Source of the DNA: Christensenellaceae bacterium
GTDB lineage: Bacteria; Bacillota; Clostridia; Christensenellales; Aristaeellaceae
Direction: 5' to 3'
Assembly: GCA_012518615.1 (NCBI GenBank)
Contig: JAAYRU010000012.1
Span: 1-58,508 of the forward strand
Length of the DNA: 58,508 nt
Shown here: piece after piece, positions 43,711-51,932 of the stretch
Layout of the letters: each line of letters begins with the position of its first letter
Numbering within the stretch: position 1 is the stretch's first letter
Notes under the pieces: generated by a model
The model's input: only the letters and a program-made list of their open reading frames with translations
What the model was told of the DNA's origin: nothing
Databases searched by the model: none
Position numbers and translations under genes: made by a program

Positions 43711-44673
43711 TTATTGGCTCAACTCTTGCGCTTTTTCATAGGTACTCTTTATAATACCGTCAAGCTGTTCCGAAGTCCAAACATAGTCATTTGTCATACC
43801 GTTTATACCTAGCCACTCAATCCATTCGGGGTCTTGCGCAGCTTTTTGTACCGCTTCAGCAAATGCAACTACAGCTTCATCCGGTGTGCCCTCAAGCGCA
43901 GTAAATACACGATAGTAGCCTAAAGTACTGTCAAATCCTAAATCCTTAGTGGTAGTAACATCAGGATACGCTTCGTTATGCTCGTCTGCCATAACAACGG
44001 TGGCAGTAAGATCGCCGCTGTCTACGTATGCACCTACGTCACTCCAGGTGTTAATGCAAACGTCGATGTCACCTGCAATAACTGAGATATAGCCTTCGGA
44101 AGAGCCGGATGTAATCCACTTCATCTTAATGCCAGCTTGCTGTTCAAATTCAGACAATATGGCGCCGCTGATGCCGTTGGGAGAGTCTACCGCTACAGTT
44201 ACTTTGTCAGGGTTCTCACGGGCATATTCAATCAAACCTGCGGCATCTTCCCAAGGAGCGCCTTTGCGTGAGAACAGCATGCCCTCAGCCATAACAAGAC
44301 CTGATACCGGAATGAGCACATCCATCAACTTAAAGCCTTCAAACAAGCCCTGAGCATCGGAAATGATAGCAGTGGGGGCAGTGAATTGGTAGGCATAACC
44401 ATCATTGGTGGAATTGTAGCTCCAAGTATATCCGGAAACGCCAACCGTTCCACTCTTGTTAATTATGGATACAGTAGTGCCCAGTTCTTTTTCCAGATAG
44501 GTTTTGAATTTGCGAATGGTAGTGTCCAAACCGCCGCCTTCAGAGGCAGGAACCATTATTTCTACTCGACGGTTCCACTTCCATTCGGGAGCTTCTGCCA
44601 ATGCGCTGAGGGATATGCCGCTTAGAAGCACAATGCAGAGTACAAAGGATAGAATTCGGGTCATTTTTTTCAT
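43711..44673 (-). CDS. tctC: Tricarboxylate-binding protein TctC
   Basis: 320 residues: signal peptide (1-27, cleavage at ALA-EA) and the Bug/TctC two-lobe fold. Typical blocks are RRVEIMVPASEGGGLDTTIRKF near 35-56 and TVAVDSPNGISGAILSEFEQQ. It captures a di- or tricarboxylate outside the membrane. GGAGGAAG precedes the ATG. No lipobox. DUF4387 precedes it by 28 bases. Confidence 0.92.
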   Translation of the reverse strand: MKKMTRILSFVLCIVLLSGISLSALAEAPEWKWNRRVEIMVPASEGGGLDTTIRKFKTYLEKELGTTVSIINKSGTVGVSGYTWSYNSTNDGYAYQFTAPTAIISDAQGLFEGFKLMDVLIPVSGLVMAEGMLFSRKGAPWEDAAGLIEYARENPDKVTVAVDSPNGISGAILSEFEQQAGIKMKWITSGSSEGYISVIAGDIDVCINTWSDVGAYVDSGDLTATVVMADEHNEAYPDVTTTKDLGFDSTLGYYRVFTALEGTPDEAVVAFAEAVQKAAQDPEWIEWLGINGMTNDYVWTSEQLDGIIKSTYEKAQELSQ

Positions 44674-44701
44674 AGATACTTCCTCCTATTATTTTTCCTC
44701 A

Positions 44702-45013
44702 TTATAGAGGTATATTCAACATGACCAATGGTGCATGTTGTTGACATCCATATAAATCATCATCCAGAAAGTCACCGGATGGTACTGCGCGGGGGTAAGA
44801 GAATTTTACAGCATTGGCTAAAGGCAATTCATAGCGCTGCATTTTGTCTTTTTGTATACCATACAGTTGGGCAATAGCCTCTTTATCTAAGGCGCCGGTC
44901 GCCAGAACTGCTTTATAGCTTTCAGCATCCGGGAAAATAACATCCAGCGTAATGGTGAAAGGACCTGCGTTTTTGGAGCGAATAAGCTTGGCGATTTGAT
45001 ATAACTTCTTCAC
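44702..45013 (-). CDS. DUF4387 protein
   Basis: 103 residues, matching the small DUF4387 family: LYQIAKLIRSKNAGPFTITLDVIF at the start and KFSYPRAVPSGDFLDDDLYGCQQHAPL at the end. The family is regularly found as the partner of AtuA-like (DUF1446) proteins, either fused to or next to them. Here it follows the AtuA-like gene by 12 bases, so the two probably form a heteromeric enzyme. Function unknown. Confidence 0.82.
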   Translation of the reverse strand: MKKLYQIAKLIRSKNAGPFTITLDVIFPDAESYKAVLATGALDKEAIAQLYGIQKDKMQRYELPLANAVKFSYPRAVPSGDFLDDDLYGCQQHAPLVMLNIPL

Positions 45014-45025
45014 AGTTCTTCCTCC

Positions 45026-46381
45026 TCAAAGCTCATGGTAAGATATTCTTGCGGTTTCCAGCGGATCATCCAAAGACAACACGTGATTTAGGCAGAAGCT
45101 GAAGGTTTTCCCCCCGTTCTGGGTTTCCAGTGTAGGGGGCGAGAAAGGAAAGGCGGTCTGACTCTGTGCGCCTTGCCAGTCTCGGATGGGGACATGAAGC
45201 GCTGTGTGCCAAACATTGCTTATGATACCGTTTGCCTGCTCGGGTGTAGCAGCAATCACATCAAACATCAAGCCGAGCGCATTATCTCCAACTTGCTCTG
45301 GATCGCCAAAAACCATATACCTTAGTCGATAATCTGTATCGTTCAAGCCCATGCCGCGTGCAATCTTCGACTTTGTTTGCTTAATAGTATCATCAATCCA
45401 CGCGGAAAACTGTTTTAAAATCAGAGGATCCCGTACACCGCAAATAGCTACGCGGCGGTATCCTTCAAAACGCACACCTTCCAATTTTACTGTGTAAGGG
45501 ATTCGGGTCATGGTTGTGTTAGTTATTCTAACAGTTCGATCGTCTTCTGCTGTATAAACTGCATCTTTTGTATGGATTTTTCTGCCAGGCTCAATTAGAT
45601 TAAACGGATCTGCATTTTCATACAAGGTATGAGATACAACTGAAACGGGAGAAGCCTGCATCTGGGGGTTTCCCGGCGCAATGCTTGCAGAATCCTCCCG
45701 AATCCAGGCTAACATACTGCCGTGTTTCACTTCAAATACACTGGCGAGGGAACCGCACTCTAAAACCTTGGCGGCGTGCCAGGCAAAAGCATTGTCTAAT
45801 CCGGCGAGTGCAGGTACCGCAGTAAAAATCGAAGTGTCTGTTGTACGACCTGCAATAATTACCTGGGCACCTTCACGCAGCGCTTGCATAAAAGGCTCAG
45901 GTCCAACAGCTGACACGCATCGAACAACTTTGCTGATTTCTTCCCGAGTAAGCGGCTCAGCGCCAGGCAATGGTAGTATCTTACCATCTTCCCAATATGA
46001 CATTAGCATATCTTGGGGGATTTCTGTTTTTATGACCGCTAGTTTAAACCGCAGCTTTTGTTCTGAGGCGATTTCCCGTACAATGTCTACCATCCAGTCT
46101 ACATTAGCATCTGCCCCGGCAGTACCTGCGGAACCTACCAACACGGGAATGCTACGAGCAATGCCTTCAGTAATCATGAGTGTTAGATCGCGTTTTGCCG
46201 CAGATCTGTTCATACGGGCAACGCCTGCGCCAAGATAGTAGGGACCTGAGTCGGTCGTGCCGGAGTCACAACCGATCATGGCAGGGTTAGCTTCCAACGC
46301 ATGATAAAAGGCTTCTTCATCAAAGGTTGATCCTAGCATACCGGCTGCCGCCATAATACATATTGTGCGCTTCTCACTCAT
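45026..46381 (-). CDS. AtuA-like (DUF1446) protein
   Basis: 451 residues, DUF1446 family, here without the fused DUF4387 domain. Blocks: CIMAAAGMLGSTFDEEAF, GCDSGTTDSGPYYLG, GSAGTAGADANVDWMV and AGRTTDTSIFTAVPAL. AtuA-type proteins belong to pathways that degrade branched acyl or polycarboxylate compounds; the reaction is not defined for this branch. AAGGAGG precedes the ATG. First gene of the Tct/Cit operon, so it most likely prepares the imported acid for the lyase (hydration, dehydration or isomerisation are guesses). Confidence 0.85.
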   Translation of the reverse strand: MSEKRTICIMAAAGMLGSTFDEEAFYHALEANPAMIGCDSGTTDSGPYYLGAGVARMNRSAAKRDLTLMITEGIARSIPVLVGSAGTAGADANVDWMVDIVREIASEQKLRFKLAVIKTEIPQDMLMSYWEDGKILPLPGAEPLTREEISKVVRCVSAVGPEPFMQALREGAQVIIAGRTTDTSIFTAVPALAGLDNAFAWHAAKVLECGSLASVFEVKHGSMLAWIREDSASIAPGNPQMQASPVSVVSHTLYENADPFNLIEPGRKIHTKDAVYTAEDDRTVRITNTTMTRIPYTVKLEGVRFEGYRRVAICGVRDPLILKQFSAWIDDTIKQTKSKIARGMGLNDTDYRLRYMVFGDPEQVGDNALGLMFDVIAATPEQANGIISNVWHTALHVPIRDWQGAQSQTAFPFSPPTLETQNGGKTFSFCLNHVLSLDDPLETARISYHEL

Positions 46382-46424
46382 CGCTTAACCTCCTTAGGGA
46401 GACAGGAAAACAGGATATATTTAT

Positions 46425-46440
46425 AATATATGGCTATATT
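46425..46440. promoter_or_regulatory. Candidate LysR binding site in the divergent promoter
   Basis: AATATA-TGGC-TATATT, a 6-bp inverted repeat that fits T-N11-A type sites, in the 155-base gap between the AtuA-like and LysR genes. The core ATATATGGCTAT is kept in the displaced copy of this region at 58380-58393 (ATATATGACTATG), which supports a functional role. Confidence 0.5.
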
Positions 46441-46536
46441 AACAATATTAATATAATAATACCTTTCATTATTGTTTTACACAAGAAGAAGTTTTCTATA
46501 TAATATATAAAGAGTATTTATAACGGGGGGATATAT

Positions 46537-47436
46537 ATGGAACTTTTGGATTGGCTGGTACTGCAGGAGATTTACCGGCAAAAATCACTATCCAGCGCGG
46601 CAGAAGAGCTGTTTCTTTCGCAACCGGCTATCACTTATCGGGTTAATAAAATGGAAGAAGAGTTCGGGCAAACATTGTTTGTCCGTTCACGGCAGGGAAC
46701 AACATTAACTGAAGCAGGCATGAAACTGCTTAGTTTCGCTACGCGTATGATTCAATTTGATAGAGAGATGCGAGATTCTATGACGGGGGAAGCCTCGGCT
46801 AAACGAATGGAAATAGAGGTAGGTACGACAGGCAACTTCTTTAATCAATATCATGTGAAGCAGGTTAAAGCCTTTCAGGATATGTATCCGGATATTCATC
46901 TGCACATTAAAGTTGAAAACTCCAGCAGGTTATATAAACAGATTAAAGACGGCAATCTTATGGTGGGTGTATTGCGTGAAACGGAAATGAGCCATTGGAA
47001 TGAAGAGTATTTCATGATATTCAATGATGCTTTGCAAATTGTCGCAGCTCAGCCCATTACGGAAGAGTATCTAATGAGTGCGCCAATGATTCGTAACCTG
47101 ATAAACCCTTATCTAGCTAATATTGTAAGTGAATGGATTATGAGCATGTACGAGCGCTTACCCGTTAAAAGCTATATTGATATTACCGGTGACTCCAGAA
47201 ATGTGGTGGCAATGATTAAAGCAGGTCTAGGTTGGGGTGTTCTGACAGAAAGCCGACTGCAATCAATGGACAATTTATTTTTGAAACCCATTCATAAAAC
47301 TGATGGTACACCATACCGCCTAAACACATACTTTGTTTATCGCAAGGAAGCCTATCAATATGCAGCTTATTCCACGTATATTGATCATTTCTGTGCATAC
47401 TTTACACAACAAAGACTCAAGCCTATACACGAATAG
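46537..47436 (+). CDS. LysR-family regulator of the Tct/Cit operon
   Basis: 299 residues. N-terminal winged helix (1-60) with SLSSAAEELFLSQPAITYRVNKMEEEFG; LysR effector domain from about 90 to the end. It is divergent from the AtuA-like gene and shares its promoter region, so it very probably controls that operon in response to the imported acid. Start supported by GGGGGGAT six to eight bases upstream. Confidence 0.9.
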   Translation: MELLDWLVLQEIYRQKSLSSAAEELFLSQPAITYRVNKMEEEFGQTLFVRSRQGTTLTEAGMKLLSFATRMIQFDREMRDSMTGEASAKRMEIEVGTTGNFFNQYHVKQVKAFQDMYPDIHLHIKVENSSRLYKQIKDGNLMVGVLRETEMSHWNEEYFMIFNDALQIVAAQPITEEYLMSAPMIRNLINPYLANIVSEWIMSMYERLPVKSYIDITGDSRNVVAMIKAGLGWGVLTESRLQSMDNLFLKPIHKTDGTPYRLNTYFVYRKEAYQYAAYSTYIDHFCAYFTQQRLKPIHE

Positions 47437-47492
47437 TATACAACATTAAGTGATGCTGTAATTAGCCTAACCGATTTTATGACATATATTTC

Positions 47493-47540
47493 ATGTGGAT
47501 AGAAATGGTAATAGAGCTTTGCGTACATGGCATACTTATG
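47493..47540 (+). pseudogene. Fragment of a MATE exporter gene
   Basis: 48 bases matching the 3' part of the MATE gene (29797-29850 region, MWTAMAIELCVRGILM) with six mismatches; here it would read MWIEMVIELCVHGILM. No other part of the gene is nearby. It directly precedes a truncated MITE-like end. Confidence 0.7.
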
Positions 47541-47544
47541 ATTA

Positions 47545-47585
47545 ATACTTATCTCAGCCTAAATCAGCTTTATCTTGCGCGCCTT
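47545..47585 (-). mobile_element. Truncated MITE-like repeat, copy E
   Basis: Starts with the intact end ATACTTATCTCAGCC and continues like copy C through CAGCTTTATCTTG to about 47585, then stops abruptly at a fragment of an aldolase gene. The other two thirds of the element are missing. Confidence 0.7.
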
Positions 47586-47661
47586 TTCGGTAAGCACGGG
47601 GCGGATATGTAAGCCCTCCCGCAATGCATCAACACACAATTGTTCAGGGATTTATTCTATA
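47585..47661 (-). pseudogene. Fragment of a threonine-aldolase-like gene
   Basis: About 76 bases align with the 3' portion of the aldolase copies (37771-37845 and 57326-57400), sharing TTTCGGTAAGCAC and GGGCGGATATGTAAGCCCT, with decay toward the end. It has no start or body. It joins directly to the truncated MITE end. Confidence 0.65.
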
Positions 47662-47672
47662 TGTTTTGCCCC

Positions 47673-49337
47673 TTAACAATACCGGCTCAAAAGCTGCACT
47701 GCCTGATATAAGTAATGCAGAACAAAATTTTTCCCTCGCTGCAGTGTTAAGGTGATTTCATATGCCTGTACGCTATCTTCTTCAGTGAGTATAAGCTCAT
47801 CAATCAACGCAAGTGCGGGTATTTTTGGGTAGGAAAGTGCGGGGTCATTCTTGTATATGTTTCCGGTTGTAAAGTTAAGGGGCACTAGCAGACGACCAAG
47901 CTTTAGCAGGCATTCGTTTTTCTGCGCGGCGTCCGCATCGCAATCATAAAAGGTTTGCAATTTGGCTTGCAGCTGCTCTGCAAGCGACAGGCAGTCGCTA
48001 ATGTCAAAACGCTTACCAGCCTTTTTCTGCCATGCAGCTAACGCAGAAGCAATCTCCTGTGCGGTTTTCCTGAAATCTAGAGGATACACATCCGCGGTAA
48101 GAAATGTAAAAAGGAAAGCTGTAAATATTTTGGCATCGCGCAGCAATATGTCAGGGTCTACCTGCTCTATGGTGTCGTCTTCAGTGTGCCACCACCAGCC
48201 CAAATCTGAGTTGCCTTTGCCTAGGGTAAGATTGCCATTTTCATCAGCAATATAAGGCTGCTTGGAAAAGGAAGCGAAGGCGCTTGAAACCCCGGCAATC
48301 CAGAAGGATTGGTCGGCGTTACGCAGGTAGCGGGTGCCGACAAAGTCTATACCCGTTTGCTCTTTTATTATGCTGGCGGCAAGGGGTTTGGTTTCGGGCA
48401 TCATGGCGCCTCGGGTTATATCTGTTGCCCCACGCCCGCCTATACTGTCCGCGTTTATATTTACAATACAGTTGTTGTGCAGGTCCAGCCAATGTGTATC
48501 CGCATACCATGCGGAGCCTGCGTAGCGCCCTTGAGAATGTCCGGAAAAGAACACTATGCGCAGGTTCGCCTTGAGAGTTGCTGCCTTTTCCTTAGCGATA
48601 CGGGCTATTTCCAGCTGCATAGCGTTTACCGTGCCGTTGTCTATTGCGCCGTAGTACCAAGAGTCCACATGCCCTGTAAGCATAACAAACTTATCTGTGG
48701 GCTTAGGGGCTTTTATCTCGGCAGAAAGGGTGGGTATCTGCCGCCAGCCGGCATCCATAGTTGTGGTAATACGGGCGTGTATAGGCTGTACGCCCGCCTG
48801 CGCTGTAACCGTCTGCCACTCCGTTTGCGCTACAGATACCAGAGGGATTTTTGGCAGGTATTGCTTGTCTTCGGGGGTAGGGCTGCCCCATGCGGCGGAT
48901 GGAATACACTCCCGCACGGGTTCTTCCTGTACGAAAATCATCCCTATGGCGCCGGCGGCCTCGCCTGCTGCAAGTTTTGCATATACCGCCCTGCCCGGCA
49001 TTGCGACAATTTTTCCCTTAAGGTTCTGACTGGCAGTAATTGTATCGCAGTATATAACCTCACCTTCCACTCCATTGGAATCGGTAGCCGCGCTCATGGA
49101 ATGTGTACGGGAATATATAAGCTCGCCATTGATGATTAGGGTACTTGCCTTGGGAATGCTTATGTATGCGGCATGGGTACTATACTTTACCTCACAACCT
49201 AAGCCTTGAAGGGTATCTCTAATATAGTCAAAAGCCTTGCGCTCCTGCTTGGTGCCGGCGTGGCGCTCGTATGAGGCAATTACCTTTAGGTGTCGCATCA
49301 TGTTTTCTATGGATAAAGACGATAGATAGCTGTTCAT
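47673..49337 (-). CDS. M28-family peptidase-like protein with altered active site
   Basis: 554 residues without a signal peptide. A PA-type insert lies about 95-190, and the M28 metallopeptidase core about 200-420. The metal ligands TGHVDSW (H-x-D) and AIDNGTVN (D) and the NINADSIGG aspartate are present, and WWHTEDD supplies the last histidine. The catalytic Glu-Glu pair is replaced by His-Ser in FFSGHSQGRYAGS. Last gene of the Dpp operon. It may be a peptidase of a variant subfamily or a binding relative. The extreme C-terminus (about 130 residues) is helical and unassigned. Confidence 0.8.
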   Translation of the reverse strand: MNSYLSSLSIENMMRHLKVIASYERHAGTKQERKAFDYIRDTLQGLGCEVKYSTHAAYISIPKASTLIINGELIYSRTHSMSAATDSNGVEGEVIYCDTITASQNLKGKIVAMPGRAVYAKLAAGEAAGAIGMIFVQEEPVRECIPSAAWGSPTPEDKQYLPKIPLVSVAQTEWQTVTAQAGVQPIHARITTTMDAGWRQIPTLSAEIKAPKPTDKFVMLTGHVDSWYYGAIDNGTVNAMQLEIARIAKEKAATLKANLRIVFFSGHSQGRYAGSAWYADTHWLDLHNNCIVNINADSIGGRGATDITRGAMMPETKPLAASIIKEQTGIDFVGTRYLRNADQSFWIAGVSSAFASFSKQPYIADENGNLTLGKGNSDLGWWWHTEDDTIEQVDPDILLRDAKIFTAFLFTFLTADVYPLDFRKTAQEIASALAAWQKKAGKRFDISDCLSLAEQLQAKLQTFYDCDADAAQKNECLLKLGRLLVPLNFTTGNIYKNDPALSYPKIPALALIDELILTEEDSVQAYEITLTLQRGKNFVLHYLYQAVQLLSRYC

Positions 49338-49381
49338 TATATATTTTCACTCTCATTCATAAATATGTTGACAATAAATAT

Positions 49382-49404
49382 CCGGGCATGCGTTGCATGC
49401 CCGG
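49382..49404 (-). terminator. Strong hairpin after the peptide-binding protein gene
   Basis: Perfect 10-bp stem CCGGGCATGC / GCATGCCCGG with a three-base loop, followed on the minus strand by ATATTTATTG. It lies 15 bases after the stop and 45 bases before the M28-like gene, so it separates the abundant binding protein from the last gene. Confidence 0.6.
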
Positions 49405-49418
49405 AGCGTAATTTTAGA

Positions 49419-50921
49419 TTATTCGTATACGACTACATTCTTATACTGATGGGCTCCAATGGGACTCATTACAAACCCGTCAACATTGTTGCTAAGACCC
49501 ACGAGGTTCTGCTCGTAGTACAGGGTTAACCAAGGCTTGTCGCTTGCCATTAGATCTAGGAATTTATCATAGATAGCCGCGCGCTCTGCGTCGTCAAAAG
49601 CTGCCCTTGCTTTTTCTCTTAGCTTATCTACCTCTTCGTTGAAGTAGGTGGTGCCGTAGGCATCGGTAGCCAGTTTGGTGATGGCAAAGTCCAAGTCGCC
49701 GGCGAGATTGTTATAGAAACTTATGCGCATTTCAATTTCTTCGCCGTCATACACTTTCTGGTTTAGGGTGTTGTTTTCCAGCGTTACGATATCTGCCTCT
49801 ATGCCTATGTCATACAGTTGAGATTGCAGGATTTGCGCTATTTCAACATATACTTGGCCTTCCTGCGTGTACAGCCCTAATTTAAAGCCATCCGGATAAC
49901 CTGCCTCGCTAAGCAATTGCTTTGCCTTTTCAGGGTTGAACTCAACTATGTCTTTTTCGGCGTTGTAGCCATTTGTGTTGGGGGTGCAGTACAGGCTGCC
50001 GCTCTGACCAAAGCCGTATACTACAGCTTCCATAAGCTCATCCTTGTCAATGGCGTATTCCAGCGCGCGGCGTACGGCGGGGTTGCCTATTGGTCCTACT
50101 GAGTTTGCCTTGTAGTAAACTACTGAGAAGCGCTGACCAACCTCATGTAGTAATGTTAGGTTAGGCTCGTCCAACATGCGTTTGGCGTCGTTGGCTCTTA
50201 TGTCATAGCCTACATCTATTTCGCCGGTTTCAAGCATTATGGAGCGCTGGGAACCTTCGGGTACTACACGCATTACTAGGTTTTGAGTTTTAGCTTTTTC
50301 GCCCCAATAGTTTTCATTGGCGGTAAGGGTGATGGATTCAGACTCACTCCACTCAACAAATTTGTAGGGACCGGTACCTACCGGATTGCGACCAAAGGCT
50401 TCGCCGGATTCTTCCACGGCCTTTTTGCTAACTATGGTGCAGCAGGGGATGGTTAGGGTAATCATAAGCTGAGAGTAGGGAATCTTCATATGCATGATAA
50501 AGTTAAGCTCATCCACTACTTCAACAGACTCGAGAAAAGACACATAGGTAGACACAATCTTGCTGTTTACCATGCGCTCGAAAGAAAACTTTACATCTTC
50601 GCTGGTCAATTTTTCACCGTTATGGAAGAACACATCATCGCGCAGCGTAAAGCGGAAGGATTTATCATCAATCTGCTCCCACTCGGTGGCAAGGGCGGGT
50701 ACAACCTTGCCATCGGCATCTAAGGCGACTAATCCTTCATAGATGTTGGAGTATACACCGAACGAACGAATATTTACGATTGCGTGCGGGTCTAGGGATG
50801 TTGCGTCAGCGCTTTGCGCGAACACGATGGTGTCTTTGGTTTTCCTGTCCTGAGCGGTTGTCGTGCCAATAACAGACAACATTAAGAGCAACGACAGGAA
50901 AAAACATAGCATTTTTTTCAT
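49419..50921 (-). CDS. Peptide/nickel-type ABC substrate-binding protein (SBP_bac_5)
   Basis: 500 residues: signal peptide (1-23, cleavage near TTA-Q) and the SBP_bac_5 fold. Characteristic blocks: TIVFAQSADATSLDPHAIVN, FTLRDDVFFHNGEKLTSEDVKFSFERM and GRNPVGTGPYKFVEW. It binds di- or oligopeptides. No lipobox cysteine is visible. GGAGG precedes the ATG. It follows dppF by 42 bases. Confidence 0.93.
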   Translation of the reverse strand: MKKMLCFFLSLLLMLSVIGTTTAQDRKTKDTIVFAQSADATSLDPHAIVNIRSFGVYSNIYEGLVALDADGKVVPALATEWEQIDDKSFRFTLRDDVFFHNGEKLTSEDVKFSFERMVNSKIVSTYVSFLESVEVVDELNFIMHMKIPYSQLMITLTIPCCTIVSKKAVEESGEAFGRNPVGTGPYKFVEWSESESITLTANENYWGEKAKTQNLVMRVVPEGSQRSIMLETGEIDVGYDIRANDAKRMLDEPNLTLLHEVGQRFSVVYYKANSVGPIGNPAVRRALEYAIDKDELMEAVVYGFGQSGSLYCTPNTNGYNAEKDIVEFNPEKAKQLLSEAGYPDGFKLGLYTQEGQVYVEIAQILQSQLYDIGIEADIVTLENNTLNQKVYDGEEIEMRISFYNNLAGDLDFAITKLATDAYGTTYFNEEVDKLREKARAAFDDAERAAIYDKFLDLMASDKPWLTLYYEQNLVGLSNNVDGFVMSPIGAHQYKNVVVYE

Positions 50922-50963
50922 GGGTATCCTCCTTTTAAATTATAAACCTTTTTGAAAGGTTTG

Positions 50964-51920
50964 TTACGAAAACAGATGACACATTACAAGGTGTCCGGGC
51001 TCAATTTTTTTTATCTCAGGCGACACATTGGAGCATTCCTCCTTGGCATATAGGCAGCGCTTGGCAAACCGGCAGCCCTCGCCAATATTGATGGGGGAAG
51101 TAATCTCGCCCGTTAGCGCGACGCGTTTCATGGGTATGTTAGGGTCCGGCACGGGAATAGCTGAAAGCAGCGCTTGAGTGTAGGGGTGCAGCGGGTTTTC
51201 GAATATCTGCGATGGCGTACCCAGCTCCACCATCTGCCCCAGATACATTACCAAGATTTTGTTAGACAGGTGCTTAACGACAGAAAGGTCGTGGGTGATG
51301 AACATGTATGTAAGGCCAAACTGCTCCTGCAAATCCTGCATAAGGTTTAGAATTTGCGCTTGGATTGATACATCCAGCGCGGAAACGGGTTCATCGCAAA
51401 CGATAAACTTAGGGTTTAGTACCAATGCCCGGGCAATACCTATACGTTGGCGGCGGCCGCCATCAAGCTCATGCGGGTAACTATTGACTAGGCGCCTTGC
51501 CAGCCCTACTAAGTCCATCATTTCAAGTACTTTTTGATTAATCTCATGTTTCTGGGAGGATTTGTACCTCTTCTGAATAAGCAAAGGAGCTGCGATAGCT
51601 TGGCTAACCGACATACGGGGGTTGAGCGATTCATACGGGTCCTGAAAGATAATCTGCATTTTGTTTCGCAGCTGTTTCATCTCGGCGGGGGGCAGTTTGG
51701 TGATGTTAGTGCCGTCAAAGTAAATTTCACCACTAGTGGGCTCATGCAAGCGCAATATGGCGCGCCCCAGCGTGGATTTACCGCAGCCGGATTCCCCCAC
51801 AACGCCCAATGTTTCGCCTGTTTTGATTTCAAACGAAATATTGGATACAGCGCTTAGCACGCCGGACGCTGTGTAGAAGTTCTTAGTTAGGTTTTTAACT
51901 TTTAATATAGTGTTAGACAA
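50964..51920 (-). CDS. dppF: Peptide ABC transporter ATPase DppF/OppF
   Basis: 318 residues. Walker A GESGCGKST, Walker B FIVCDEPVSALDVSIQ and the H-loop THDLS are intact. The signature reads LDGGRRQRI, a common variant in this family. The C-terminal oligopeptide domain (GEGCRFAKRCLYAKEEC) has four cysteines that hold an iron-sulfur cluster in related proteins. It overlaps no neighbour and lies 12 bases from dppD. Confidence 0.92.
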   Translation of the reverse strand: MSNTILKVKNLTKNFYTASGVLSAVSNISFEIKTGETLGVVGESGCGKSTLGRAILRLHEPTSGEIYFDGTNITKLPPAEMKQLRNKMQIIFQDPYESLNPRMSVSQAIAAPLLIQKRYKSSQKHEINQKVLEMMDLVGLARRLVNSYPHELDGGRRQRIGIARALVLNPKFIVCDEPVSALDVSIQAQILNLMQDLQEQFGLTYMFITHDLSVVKHLSNKILVMYLGQMVELGTPSQIFENPLHPYTQALLSAIPVPDPNIPMKRVALTGEITSPINIGEGCRFAKRCLYAKEECSNVSPEIKKIEPGHLVMCHLFS

Positions 51921-51932
51921 AACGCCACCCCC

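Noticed and set aside
48309-49139. 276-codon plus-strand frame inside the M28-like gene
   Set aside because: It is antisense to a well-supported gene, rich in Cys, Arg and Tyr, and has no family features.
51480-51520. LDGG in the DppF signature as an inactivating change
   Set aside because: LDGGRRQR is a frequent form of this motif in the DppF branch, so it is not evidence of lost function.
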